Notes: generated by a model not told the origin, from the sequence alone. A stretch of 25,137 nucleotides of DNA from Rhodobacter sp. (GCA_027482795.1 JAIXVS010000165.1:1-25137), one strand, 5' to 3'; positions 15,412 through 23,668 are shown, counted from the first letter of the stretch. Numbers and translations: made by a program.

Positions 15412-16683
15412 CTAGGCTTCGCTGCGCACCAGCAGCTTATCAATGCGCCGCCCGTCCAGATCGATAATTTCAAAGATATAGCCGTGCAGGGTAATCGTCT
15501 CGCCCAGTTCGGGCAGGCGGCCAAATTGGTGCAAGACCAGCCCCGCTGCGGTATCATATTCGCCAGCCGCATCGCGCGGAATGGTCAGGCGGTCGCACAG
15601 CTCGTCTGCGGGCATCCAGCCTGCCACCAAAAGGCTGCCATCTGCGCGGGTGACAATGGCAGGCTCGCCCGCGCTTTGCGCAGCCTCGGCCCCCGTAATT
15701 GCCTCTAGCACATCGGCGGTGGTGATAATGCCTTCGAAATGGCCGTATTCATCATAGACCAGCGCCATATGATCGGCGGATTTGTGCAAAATTTCCAGCA
15801 CGTCCAGCGCATCGGCCAGATCAGACACCACGGGCACCTCGCGGCACAGCGCGTCAATATCAAGGGTTTCGCGGCGCGAAACAATGTTGAACGCATCTGA
15901 CAGGCGCACAATGCCCACAACATCGCCGCTGGCGTCCATCACGGGCATACGCGGGCGGGCTATGCGGCGCACAGCGGCCACAGCCTCAGCCCCTTTTGCG
16001 CCCGCCTCTAGCATTTCAACGTCTTGGCGCGGCGTCATCAGCACGCGCGCGGTGCGATCGCCAAGGCGCATCACCCCCGCCATCATGGCATGTTCTTCTT
16101 CCTCGATCACGCCGCCTTCGCTGGCCTCGGTCAGCAGAACATGCACTTCTTCTTCGGTGACGCGGTTATCAGCCATGCCGCGCACGCCCAAAAGCCACAG
16201 CACAGCGCGGCCTGAAATATCAAGCAGAACAACCAACGGCGTGGTGACATATGACAGCACCATCATGGCAGGGGCCATGCGGATTGCCACGGCTTCGGGG
16301 TTGCGCAGGGCAATCTGCTTGGGCACCAATTCGCCAATGATCAGGCTGACATAGGTGATCGCCAGCACCACACCGCCCACGCCCAAAGTGGCCGCAAAGT
16401 CACTGTCCACACCTTGCGCGACAAGCCAGCCTTGCAGGCGCAGGCCCAGCGTGGCACCCGACAGCGCGCCCGATAGAACGCCCACCATGGTGATGCCAAT
16501 CTGCACGGTCGACAAAAACCGCCCCGGACGTTCGGCCAGCCGCAGCGCCATTGCCGCCCCGCGCGATCGTGCGACCATCGGCTTTAGCCGCCCCGCACGC
16601 GCCGAAACAATCGCCAGTTCCGACATGGCCAAAACGCCGTTCAGCACGATCAGCGCCAGAATAAGCCCAATTTCAAAAAACAT
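15412..16683 (-). CDS. CNNM/CBS-domain membrane protein (HlyC/CorC family)
   Basis: This 423-residue protein has an N-terminal CNNM (DUF21) membrane domain at about 1-190 (MFFEIGLILALIVLNGVLAM, then SELAIVSARAGRL and VQIGITMVGVLSG). A CBS-domain pair lies at about 215-340 (VLMTPRQDVEML, VYDEYGHFEGIITTADVLEA). A C-terminal transporter-associated CorC/HlyC domain ends the protein (EYDTAAGLVLHQFGRLPELG). Family members are implicated in Mg/Co efflux or metal homeostasis; the haemolysin label is historical. The longest frame extends 63 codons upstream through the intergenic region, but the ATG at 16681-16683 gives the standard membrane N-terminus. It lies 50 bases downstream of the DUF815 gene and may be read from the tat operon. 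Confidence 0.9.
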   Translation of the reverse strand: MFFEIGLILALIVLNGVLAMSELAIVSARAGRLKPMVARSRGAAMALRLAERPGRFLSTVQIGITMVGVLSGALSGATLGLRLQGWLVAQGVDSDFAATLGVGGVVLAITYVSLIIGELVPKQIALRNPEAVAIRMAPAMMVLSYVTTPLVVLLDISGRAVLWLLGVRGMADNRVTEEEVHVLLTEASEGGVIEEEEHAMMAGVMRLGDRTARVLMTPRQDVEMLEAGAKGAEAVAAVRRIARPRMPVMDASGDVVGIVRLSDAFNIVSRRETLDIDALCREVPVVSDLADALDVLEILHKSADHMALVYDEYGHFEGIITTADVLEAITGAEAAQSAGEPAIVTRADGSLLVAGWMPADELCDRLTIPRDAAGEYDTAAGLVLHQFGRLPELGETITLHGYIFEIIDLDGRRIDKLLVRSEA

Positions 16684-16733
16684 GCGCGGATCAAAACCCT
16701 GTATTGCAGGGGGCAAACATAGGCGGTTGGCGG

Positions 16734-17621
16734 TTATTGCGCAAGTGTTTGACCGCGCTGCGCTGCGAGTGTTTGACCGCGCTGCGCCGCGAGCGCGCAG
16801 AAAAACTGCCACGCTACGCGGCCAGACCGCGCCCCGCGTGTGATCTGCCATTCCAGCGCCGCGCCGCGCCAATCTTCTTGCGGCAAATCCATGCCATAGG
16901 CGCGCAAATATCCCGCAATCATGGCCAAATACTCATCCTGATCGCAGGGATGAAAGCCCAGCCACAACCCGAAACGGTCGGACAGGGAAACCTTTTCCTC
17001 AATTGCTTCGGTGGCGTGAATGGCCGCCTGCGCCTCGTTTTCGATCATGTCACGCGGCATCAGATGACGGCGGTTTGATGTGGCATACAGCACCACATTT
17101 TCGGGCCGCCCTGCAATGCCGCCATCCAGCACGGCCTTTAGGGATTTGTAATGCTGATCGCCCGCATCAAAGGACAGATCATCGCAAAACAGCACAAAAC
17201 GGTAGGGGGCCGCGCGCAAAAGGGCCAGCAGGCGCGGGATGGAGGGCAGGTCTTCGCGCGCCAGTTCAACCAGCTTTAGATCAAACCCTTCGCCGCGCAG
17301 CGCGCCGTGTATGGCCTTGACCAAGGACGATTTTCCCATACCCCGCGCGCCCCACAAGAGGGCGTTGTTGGCAGGCAGCCCGCGCGCAAAGGCGCGGGTG
17401 TTGTCCAGCAGCGTATCGCGCGCGCGGTTGATGCCCACCAGCAGCGGCAGATCAATGCCTGCCACATGGGCCACGGGTTCCAGATACTCGCCCCCGCCCT
17501 CGCCCCGCCCCCCAGACCCGTGCCACAAAAAGGCGGGGGCGGTGAAATCGGGCGGGGGGGCTGGCGGCGGCGCCAAACGCTCTAGCGCCTGCGCAATCCG
17601 CAGCAGCAACGCGTCAGTCAT
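16734..17621 (-). CDS. DUF815 family AAA+-type ATPase
   Basis: This 295-residue predicted P-loop ATPase has Walker A at about residues 90-98 (WGARGMGKSSLVKAIHG), Walker B in RFVLFCDDLSFD, and a sensor-1-like VVLYATSNRRHLMPRDM. SLSDRFGLWLGFHPCDQDEYL follows, all hallmarks of DUF815. The family has no settled function. The start codon overlaps the tatC end by eight bases (ATGACTGA), so it is almost certainly cotranslated with tatC. The C-terminus carries a tandem repeat AAQRGQTL-AAQRGQTL encoded by a 24-bp DNA duplication. The neighbourhood suggests an envelope- or secretion-linked role, but only by association. Confidence 0.88.
   Translation of the reverse strand: MTDALLLRIAQALERLAPPPAPPPDFTAPAFLWHGSGGRGEGGGEYLEPVAHVAGIDLPLLVGINRARDTLLDNTRAFARGLPANNALLWGARGMGKSSLVKAIHGALRGEGFDLKLVELAREDLPSIPRLLALLRAAPYRFVLFCDDLSFDAGDQHYKSLKAVLDGGIAGRPENVVLYATSNRRHLMPRDMIENEAQAAIHATEAIEEKVSLSDRFGLWLGFHPCDQDEYLAMIAGYLRAYGMDLPQEDWRGAALEWQITRGARSGRVAWQFFCALAAQRGQTLAAQRGQTLAQ
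16745..16792. repeat. 24-bp tandem duplication in the 3' end of the DUF815 gene
   Basis: Two adjacent 24-bp units (16745-16768 and 16769-16792) beginning GTGTTTGACCGCGCTGCG differ at one base. Because 24 is a multiple of three, the duplication stays in frame and adds eight residues to the protein C-terminus. Confidence 0.95.
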
Positions 17622-18462
17622 CGGTGGCGGTATCCTCGTCTACCCACGTGCCATTGGCGCGCTCTTCCGCCTCGCGCTGGCGTTCAAACCGCGCGATCAG
17701 AAAGATGGAAATTTCATACAGCGGATAAATCGCGGCAAATAGGATCAGCTGGCTCATCACATCAGGCGGGGTGACCACGGCGGCGACAAACAAAATCGCC
17801 ACAATCGCGTATTTGCGGGTGGCCTTCAGCCCCGCCGCTGTGATGATCCCCGCCTTGCCCAGCAATGTCAGCAGCACGGGCAATTGAAAGCACAGACCAA
17901 AGGCCATAACAAAGGTCATGGTCAGCGACAAATAGGCCTCGACACTGCCCTGATAGACCACGCCCGCAGGCGCATCGCCAAGGCTTGACCCCTCCATCGC
18001 GGTGCGGAACGTATCTTCAAACCCCAGAAAAAACGAAAAGGCAAAGGGCAGGATGACGAAATAGGCAAAAGATGCCCCCACAATAAACATGGCGGGCGAG
18101 GCGATCAAAAACGGCAAAAACGCTGCCTTTTCATTGCGGTACAGGCCCGGGGCGACAAAGCGCCAAAGCTGAAACGCGATGATTGGAAAGGCCATGGCAA
18201 AGCCGCCCCACATAGCGATTTTGATGGCCACAAAGAAGCCTTCTTGCAGTTTGACCAAAATGAATTGGCATTCTTGGCCGCGCGATTCAAGCGCGGTGCA
18301 CATCGGGATCGACAGGATGTTGAAAATCTTATCCCAAATCAGATAGCCCAGCAAAAACGTGCCCGCAAAGGCGGCGATGGACACCAAAATGCGATAGCGC
18401 AGTTCTTTGAGGTGTTCGATCAGGGGGGCGGCGCTGTCATCGACTGTGTCGGATTGGCTCAT
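17614..18462 (-). CDS. tatC: Sec-independent protein translocase subunit TatC
   Basis: This 282-residue inner-membrane protein with six predicted membrane helices is the receptor of the Tat pathway for twin-arginine signal peptides. The N-terminal LIEHLKELRYRILVS is the conserved cytoplasmic recognition segment. FAMAFPIIAFQLWRFVAPGLYRNEK and the late TPPDVMSQLILFAAIYPLYEISI are also diagnostic. The start overlaps the tatB stop (ATGA) and the end overlaps the DUF815 ATPase start, so the four genes form one translationally coupled operon. An insertion-like stretch after the first helix (CTALESRGQECQFI) carries two cysteines in the first periplasmic loop. Confidence 0.97.
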   Translation of the reverse strand: MSQSDTVDDSAAPLIEHLKELRYRILVSIAAFAGTFLLGYLIWDKIFNILSIPMCTALESRGQECQFILVKLQEGFFVAIKIAMWGGFAMAFPIIAFQLWRFVAPGLYRNEKAAFLPFLIASPAMFIVGASFAYFVILPFAFSFFLGFEDTFRTAMEGSSLGDAPAGVVYQGSVEAYLSLTMTFVMAFGLCFQLPVLLTLLGKAGIITAAGLKATRKYAIVAILFVAAVVTPPDVMSQLILFAAIYPLYEISIFLIARFERQREAEERANGTWVDEDTATDD

Positions 18463-18986
18463 TTCGGTTCAGCCTTTTTGCGCGGGGTTTTCGCGGGCGT
18501 TTTGGCGGCAGCTTCGCCTGTTGTTTCGGCAGGTGCCGCTTTTGCGCGAACCGCTTTGGGTTTTGGCGCGGGTTTTGCGGCGGGTTCAGGTTCCGCAGCC
18601 GCTTCAGGCTCTGGCACCGCAGCGTCCGCGACCGCTGCCGCAACGGGGGTCGCAGGCGGCATGGGCGGCGGGGTTAGCGGCTTGGCCGCAGGCTTGGTGG
18701 GTTTCAACGGATCCCATTTTTCAAACTTATCCGCCGCCGCGCGCACTTTATCCAGCCCCATCGCCGTGGGCGATGTTGCCGCGCGCATATCTTTGGCCAC
18801 GTCAGATACGCCAGAGTCCTTGGCCGCCTGCTCCATGGCGCGCGAAAAATCGCGCCCCATCGCGCGCACCTTGGCCATAACGCGCCCCAGCTGGCGGAAC
18901 ATTTCTGGCAAGTCTTTTGGCCCAATGACAATCAGCGCGACCACGCCAATGATCATCAATTCGGCCCAGCCGATATCCCCAAACAT
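18459..18986 (-). CDS. tatB: Sec-independent protein translocase subunit TatB
   Basis: This 175-residue protein has a single N-terminal membrane helix (MFGDIGWAELMIIGVVALIV) and the conserved VIGPKDLPEMFRQLGR hinge and amphipathic helix. TatB partners TatC in binding twin-arginine precursors. The C-terminal half (from about residue 90) is a long low-complexity Ala/Pro/Lys/Glu tail, common in alphaproteobacterial TatB. AGGA lies seven bases before the ATG. It overlaps tatC by four bases and starts 27 bases after tatA. Confidence 0.95.
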   Translation of the reverse strand: MFGDIGWAELMIIGVVALIVIGPKDLPEMFRQLGRVMAKVRAMGRDFSRAMEQAAKDSGVSDVAKDMRAATSPTAMGLDKVRAAADKFEKWDPLKPTKPAAKPLTPPPMPPATPVAAAVADAAVPEPEAAAEPEPAAKPAPKPKAVRAKAAPAETTGEAAAKTPAKTPRKKAEPK

Positions 18987-19013
18987 GGCCTATCCTTTGG
19001 CTATAAGCGGCTG

Positions 19014-19235
19014 TTATACTTTGTCTTTTACGGCAGGGTCTTTTTCGGCGGGGGTCACGTCTTTGGCCGCTGCGCTGGCGTCTTTTTCAATTTCGGCAGA
19101 CCCGTCTGTCATGCCTTTTTTGAAGGCAGTGATGCCCTTGCCCACTTCGCCCATCATGCTGGCGATTTTGCCGCGTCCAAACAATACCAGCACCACAACG
19201 GCGATCAGCAACAGCTGCATTGGCCCCATTTGCAT
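19014..19235 (-). CDS. tatA: Sec-independent protein translocase subunit TatA
   Basis: This 73-residue pore-forming subunit of the Tat system has a short membrane helix (LLLIAVVVLVLF), the FGRGKI hinge and an amphipathic helix (MMGEVGKGITAFKKGM). A charged acidic/lysine tail follows. The ATG at 19233-19235 is preceded by AAAGGAGA at good spacing; the longer open frame upstream is not supported by family N-termini. It is the first gene of the tat operon and is divergent from the WYL regulator, with 122 bases between them that contain a palindromic operator candidate. Confidence 0.95.
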   Translation of the reverse strand: MQMGPMQLLLIAVVVLVLFGRGKIASMMGEVGKGITAFKKGMTDGSAEIEKDASAAAKDVTPAEKDPAVKDKV

Positions 19236-19317
19236 TTTACGTCTCCTTTGCTGCCCCATGCAGCGACAGGGGCTAACCTGCGCCCAATAGGCCGCCCTGC
19301 GCAAGGCAAACCCGCGC

Positions 19318-19350
19318 TTGATTGCGGTTTAACTGACATATATATGTCAG
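19318..19350 (+). promoter_or_regulatory. Promoter with an overlapping perfect 18-bp palindrome before the WYL regulator
   Basis: CTGACATATATATGTCAG at 19333-19350 is a perfect inverted repeat. A plausible -35 hexamer TTGATT (19318-19323) is 17 bases from TATATG (19341-19346), a plausible -10 inside the palindrome. A protein bound here would block that promoter, which suggests autorepression by the adjacent regulator. The predicted transcript would begin only a few bases before the coding region. Whether tatA, transcribed the other way, is also affected cannot be told. Confidence 0.5.
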
Positions 19351-19357
19351 TAGCCTG

Positions 19358-20050
19358 ATGGGACATGCCATGCTGGATGCCAAGACAAGAACCGACCGCC
19401 TGTTTGATCTTATCCAAACGCTGCGCGATGGGCGGCTGCACCGCGCCGCCGATTTGGCCGATGCGCATGGGGTGACGGCGCGCACAATTTGGCGCGATAT
19501 GGACAGGCTGCGCCAAACTGGCCTTGCGATAGAGGGCGAGCGCGGGGTTGGCTATATTCTGCGGATGCCGCTGGCGCTGCCGCAAATGATGCTGACCCCG
19601 TCAGAGATGGAGGCGCTGCGCGCGGGGCTGCGCATCATTGCGGCGGGCGCAGATGCGCCTCTGGCCAAAGGCGCGCGCAGTTTGGCCAGCAAGATTGCCG
19701 CCATCACCCCTGCCAGCGGCGATAAGGCCGATTTGTTTGCCGCCAAAGCGCCCCGCGCGGCGCGCACGCCCGCCTTTGTGCCCGCCCTGCGCCGCGCCAT
19801 CCGTGCGCGCGCCTATGTCAGCATCAGCCATATCGCGCCGTCTGGCATTTTATCGCACAGCGATATGCGCCCGCTGTATTTGGATTTGAAATCAACAATT
19901 TGGACATTAACCGCCTATTGCGAAACCGCCCAAGCCTTTCTGGTTCTGCGCCTTGATCGGATTCAACTGGTCACCCCCCTGCGCGAGGTTTTCGCGCGCG
20001 AAGCGGGGCGCGAGTTGGCCGATTTTCGCGCGCTGCACCCGCCGCGCTAG
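19358..20050 (+). CDS. HTH-WYL family transcriptional regulator
   Basis: This 230-residue regulator of the YafY/DeoR-like type has an N-terminal helix-turn-helix domain (about 8-70; RLHRAADLADAHGVTARTIW, RDMDRLRQTGLAIEGERGVGY). A linker with LTPSEMEALRAGLRIIAAGA and a C-terminal WYL-like domain (about 145-215) follow. The WYL tripeptide reads W-T-L in STIWTLTAYCETA. WYL domains sense ligands, often nucleic acids or small molecules. Two starts are possible: 19358 (used here) and 19370 (MLDAKTRTDRL), the latter with GGGA six bases upstream. It probably controls its own promoter through the palindrome just upstream. Its other targets are unknown. Confidence 0.82.
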   Translation: MGHAMLDAKTRTDRLFDLIQTLRDGRLHRAADLADAHGVTARTIWRDMDRLRQTGLAIEGERGVGYILRMPLALPQMMLTPSEMEALRAGLRIIAAGADAPLAKGARSLASKIAAITPASGDKADLFAAKAPRAARTPAFVPALRRAIRARAYVSISHIAPSGILSHSDMRPLYLDLKSTIWTLTAYCETAQAFLVLRLDRIQLVTPLREVFAREAGRELADFRALHPPR

Positions 20051-20072
20051 GGGGCCAAGGCCAAAGGCCGCT

Positions 20073-21188
20073 TTAATCCACCGATGGAAACACATGGCAG
20101 CGGTCGCGGCGGATCATCAGCCACAGCGCGGTGCCAGCGCTGGGCAAAAACACCCCCGGAACCGAGGCAGTCAGCCGCGATCCGTCATAATCCATCGCAA
20201 ATTCGACCAGGCTTTCGCGGCCCAAAAAGCGGGCGCGCTGAACGGTGCCGCGCGCGGCTGTGCCATCTTGGACAGTGGGGTTTGGCCCCTTTCCTGCGCG
20301 GTCAAAATCAATTTTCAGATGCTGCGGGCGGATGACAATATCTACTGCCGCGCCATCGGCATGGCCAGGGGTTAGAAACGCGCCAAAGGGCGTGTCCGTC
20401 AACGCCCCGCGCGAAATACCGCGTATCACATTGATATCGCTAAAGAACCCTGCCGCCGCGCGGTCAACGGGGGCGTTATACACGTTATAAGGCGCGCCGC
20501 GCTGCACAATACGCCCTGCCCGCATCAGGGCAATTTCATCGCCCATGCGCATCGCCTCGTCAGGTTCATGCGTGACCAGCAGCACGGCGGCGCCTTCTTC
20601 TTTCAAAATTTGCAAGGTTGCATCGCGGATGCCATCGCGCAGGCGGTTATCAAGGCCTGAAAACGGCTCGTCCATCAGCATCACACGCGGGCGCGGGGCC
20701 AGTGCGCGGGCAAGGGCCACGCGCTGCGCCTCGCCGCCAGACAATTCATGCGGATATTTCTGTTCAAACCCCAACAGGCCCACTTTTTCCAACAGTTCCC
20801 CAACGCGGGCGGCTTTGTTTGCATCGCCCCGCGCCAAGCCGAAGCCGACATTGCCCGCCACAGTCAAATGCGGAAACAGTGCGAAATCTTGAAACATCAG
20901 CCCTGCGCCGCGCGCCTCGGGCGGCAGGTTGATGCCATGGCCCACCACAACGCGCCCATCCATCGCGATTTGGCCCGCATCGGGGGCCTCGACCCCTGCG
21001 ATCATGCGCAAAGTCGTGGATTTGCCGCAGCCCGATGGGCCAAGTAGGCACATCACCCGCCCCGCCGCGATGTTAAGCGAGACATCCTGCACCGCTGCCG
21101 CCTTTGCCCCCGCAAATCGGCGCGACAGGTTGGTAACCATCAGGCGCGGATGGGCGGTTACGGTGACATCGGGCTGGCCTTGGGACAT
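20073..21188 (-). CDS. ABC transporter ATP-binding protein (FbpC/PotA-like, TOBE domain)
   Basis: This 371-residue cytoplasmic ATPase of an importer has Walker A GPSGCGKST (residues 50-58), Q-loop Q100, signature LSGGEAQR (149-156), Walker B LMDEP (171-175) and switch H207 in VTHEPDE. The last third (from about residue 240) contains IRPQHLKIDFD and a TOBE-like fold, as in iron(III), spermidine/putrescine or thiamine importers. I set the start at 21186-21188 because AGGG lies just upstream; the open frame runs 20 codons further. No permease or binding protein is in the window. An SDR gene lies 66 bases upstream on the same strand. Confidence 0.9.
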   Translation of the reverse strand: MSQGQPDVTVTAHPRLMVTNLSRRFAGAKAAAVQDVSLNIAAGRVMCLLGPSGCGKSTTLRMIAGVEAPDAGQIAMDGRVVVGHGINLPPEARGAGLMFQDFALFPHLTVAGNVGFGLARGDANKAARVGELLEKVGLLGFEQKYPHELSGGEAQRVALARALAPRPRVMLMDEPFSGLDNRLRDGIRDATLQILKEEGAAVLLVTHEPDEAMRMGDEIALMRAGRIVQRGAPYNVYNAPVDRAAAGFFSDINVIRGISRGALTDTPFGAFLTPGHADGAAVDIVIRPQHLKIDFDRAGKGPNPTVQDGTAARGTVQRARFLGRESLVEFAMDYDGSRLTASVPGVFLPSAGTALWLMIRRDRCHVFPSVD

Positions 21189-21254
21189 TTTCCCTACAAA
21201 ATCGCTAAGGTTCTGCGTTTGACTAGCAGGGCGCGGGCCCATCGGCAAGCAGTG

Positions 21255-22028
21255 CTAAAGCGTTGCGTTGATCGCCCCGCCGTCCAGAAGGATATTCTGC
21301 CCCACAATAAACCCTGCTCTGTTGCTGCACAAAAACGCCGCCATCGCGCCGAATTCTTCTGCGGTGCCAATGCGCCCTGCGGGAATTTCGGCGGCGTTTT
21401 CGGCGTAAACCTGCGCCACGGGCACGCCGCGGCGCGCCGCCTCGGCCCCATTAAGCTGCGCGATACGGTCGGTATCATGACTGCCTGGAAGAAGGTTGTT
21501 GATGCACACGCCATGCTGCGCCACCGCCCGCGCCGTGCCAGCGACAAAGCCCGTCAGCCCCGTGCGCGCAGAATTCGACAGGCCCAGCACCGCGATGGGG
21601 GCCTTGACCGATTGCGAGGTGATATTGACCACGCGGCCCCATTTTTGCCCGATCATATGCGGCAGGCAGGCCTGCATCAGCGCGATGGGTGTCAGCATAT
21701 TGGCGTCTAAGGCGCGGATGAAATCCTCGCGCGTATGATCGCTCCACGCGCCTGCGGGCGGCCCGCCTGCGTTGGTGATCAAAATATCAAAGGGGCCATG
21801 GGCCAGCGCCGCCGCGCGGCCATCTTCGGTTGTAATATCGCCCAGAACGGCGGTGACAGACACGCCAAAGGCGCGGGCCTGCGCTGCCGTCGCCTCAAGC
21901 GCATCGGCCCCGCGCGCGGTGATAACCAGATCTACCCCCGCCTCGGCCAATGCCAATGCGCAGCCGCGCCCCAGCCCTTTGCTGGCGGCACATACCAGCG
22001 CCCGCTTGCCCGCAATTCCCAAATCCAT
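21255..22028 (-). CDS. Short-chain dehydrogenase/reductase family protein with an atypical active site
   Basis: This 257-residue Rossmann-fold protein has the cofactor motif CAASKGLGRG (13-22), LITNAGGPP (84-91) and the C-terminal GFIVGQNILLDGGA. S138 of the catalytic triad is present (NITSQS), but the YxxxK pair expected at 151 and 155 reads S151-N-S-A-R155. The protein resembles the alphaproteobacterial subgroup annotated as 3-oxoacyl-ACP reductase-like with an SNxAR sequence at this point. The activity is uncertain. GGGGGA precedes the ATG at 22026-22028. It is divergent from prfC, with 47 bases between starts, and may be cotranscribed with the ABC ATPase. Confidence 0.88.
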   Translation of the reverse strand: MDLGIAGKRALVCAASKGLGRGCALALAEAGVDLVITARGADALEATAAQARAFGVSVTAVLGDITTEDGRAAALAHGPFDILITNAGGPPAGAWSDHTREDFIRALDANMLTPIALMQACLPHMIGQKWGRVVNITSQSVKAPIAVLGLSNSARTGLTGFVAGTARAVAQHGVCINNLLPGSHDTDRIAQLNGAEAARRGVPVAQVYAENAAEIPAGRIGTAEEFGAMAAFLCSNRAGFIVGQNILLDGGAINATL

Positions 22029-22075
22029 TTTATCCCCCGCTTTACCGCGCCACAAATAATCGGTATTGCGCGGGC

Positions 22076-23668
22076 ATGGAAAACACAAGTCTGCCGCCCG
22101 AAATCGCCCGCCGCCGCACCTTTGCGATTATCTCGCACCCTGATGCGGGCAAAACCACCTTGACCGAAAAGTTTTTGCTGTTCGGCGGCGCTATTCAAAT
22201 GGCAGGCCAAGTGCGCGCCAAGGGCGAGGCGCGGCGCACGCGGTCGGATTTCATGAAAATCGAAGCGGATCGCGGCATTTCGGTATCGGCATCGGCGATG
22301 AGTTTTGATTTTCGCAGCTATCGGTTCAATTTGGTTGACACCCCCGGCCACAGCGATTTTTCCGAAGACACCTATCGCACGCTAACAGCAGTTGACGCGG
22401 CGATTATGGTGATTGACGGGGCCAAAGGTGTGGAAAGCCAGACGCAAAAACTGTTCGAAGTCTGCCGTATGCGCGATTTGCCGATTTTGACCTTTTGCAA
22501 CAAAATGGACCGCGAATCGCGCGATGTGTTTGAAATTATTGACGAGATTCAGGAGAATTTGGCGATTGACGTCACCCCCGCCAGCTGGCCCATTGGGGTG
22601 GGGCGCGATTTTATCGGGGCCTATGATATTTTGCACGACCGTCTTGAAATTATGGACAGGGCTGACCGCAACAAGGTTGCGGAATCGATCCAGATCAGCG
22701 GGCTGAATGATCCAAAACTGGCAGATCATGTCCCCGCAGACCTGCTGGCGAAGCTGCGCGAAGATCTGGAAATGGCGCGCGAATTGCTGCCCGCCTTTGA
22801 CCGCGCGGCGTTTTTGAACGGGTCGATGACGCCGATCTGGTTCGGCAGTGCCATCAATTCCTTTGGCGTGAAAGACCTGATGGATGGCATGGCCGAATAT
22901 GGCCCGCCCCCCCAGATGCAAAAGGCGGCAGAGCGCGGGATTTCCCCGCATGAGACGCCCGTGACGGGGTTCGTGTTCAAAGTGCAGGCGAATATGGATG
23001 CCAAACACCGCGACCGCGTGGCCTTTGTGCGCCTTGCCTCGGGGCATTTTGAACGCGGCATGAAGCTGCTTCATGTGCGGTCTAAAAAGCAAATGGCTAT
23101 TGCCAGCCCTGTGATGTTTTTGGCCGCTGACCGCGAACTGGCAGAAGAGGCTTGGGCAGGCGATATCATCGGCATTCCCAACCACGGCCAACTGCGCATT
23201 GGCGATGCGCTGACCGAAGGCGAGGCTTTGCGTTTTACGGGCATCCCATCCTTTGCGCCCGAACTTCTGCAAGTTGTGCGCGCGGGCGATCCGATGAAGG
23301 CCAAGCATCTGGAAAAGGCGCTGATGCAGTTTTCCGAAGAAGGCGCGGCCAAGGTGTTTAAGCCGATGATCGGGTCGGGGTTCATTGTGGGCGTGGTGGG
23401 CGCACTGCAATTTGAAGTGCTGGCATCGCGCATCGAACAAGAATACTCCCTGCCCGTGCGGTTTGAACCATCGCAGTTTACGTCCGCCCGCTGGGTTTCG
23501 GGCTCAAAGGCCGATGTCGAGAAATTCGTAAACGTGAACAAGGGGCATATCGCCGTCGATAATGACGGCGATATGGTCTACCTCACCCGCCTGAAATGGG
23601 ACATTGACCGCATTGAACGCGATCATCCAGAGTTGCGGTTGACGGCGACGAAAGAGATGATGGTTTAA
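22076..23668 (+). CDS. prfC: Peptide chain release factor 3
   Basis: This 530-residue translational GTPase recycles RF1 and RF2 after termination. The G1 motif SHPDAGKTTLTEKFL lies near residue 20. GEARRTRSDFMKIEADRGIS (G2 region), DTPGHSDFSEDTYR (G3) and TFCNKMDRE (G4) follow, then the RF3-specific FVFKVQANMDAKHRDRVAFV and C-terminal QFTSARWVSG. Length equals that of E. coli RF3. The ATG at 22076 gives MENTSLPPEIARRRTFAIIS, the usual N-terminus; the frame is open further upstream but only through the promoter region of the divergent SDR gene. The Shine-Dalgarno sequence is weak. Confidence 0.96.
   Translation: MENTSLPPEIARRRTFAIISHPDAGKTTLTEKFLLFGGAIQMAGQVRAKGEARRTRSDFMKIEADRGISVSASAMSFDFRSYRFNLVDTPGHSDFSEDTYRTLTAVDAAIMVIDGAKGVESQTQKLFEVCRMRDLPILTFCNKMDRESRDVFEIIDEIQENLAIDVTPASWPIGVGRDFIGAYDILHDRLEIMDRADRNKVAESIQISGLNDPKLADHVPADLLAKLREDLEMARELLPAFDRAAFLNGSMTPIWFGSAINSFGVKDLMDGMAEYGPPPQMQKAAERGISPHETPVTGFVFKVQANMDAKHRDRVAFVRLASGHFERGMKLLHVRSKKQMAIASPVMFLAADRELAEEAWAGDIIGIPNHGQLRIGDALTEGEALRFTGIPSFAPELLQVVRAGDPMKAKHLEKALMQFSEEGAAKVFKPMIGSGFIVGVVGALQFEVLASRIEQEYSLPVRFEPSQFTSARWVSGSKADVEKFVNVNKGHIAVDNDGDMVYLTRLKWDIDRIERDHPELRLTATKEMMV

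Noticed and set aside
16745..16792. Tandem repeat considered as a CRISPR-like array
   Set aside because: There are only two units with no spacer, and they are in frame inside a coding region.
22382..23440. A 352-codon open frame antisense to prfC
   Set aside because: It lies wholly within the well-supported prfC coding region, has a His-rich low-information translation and no ribosome site.
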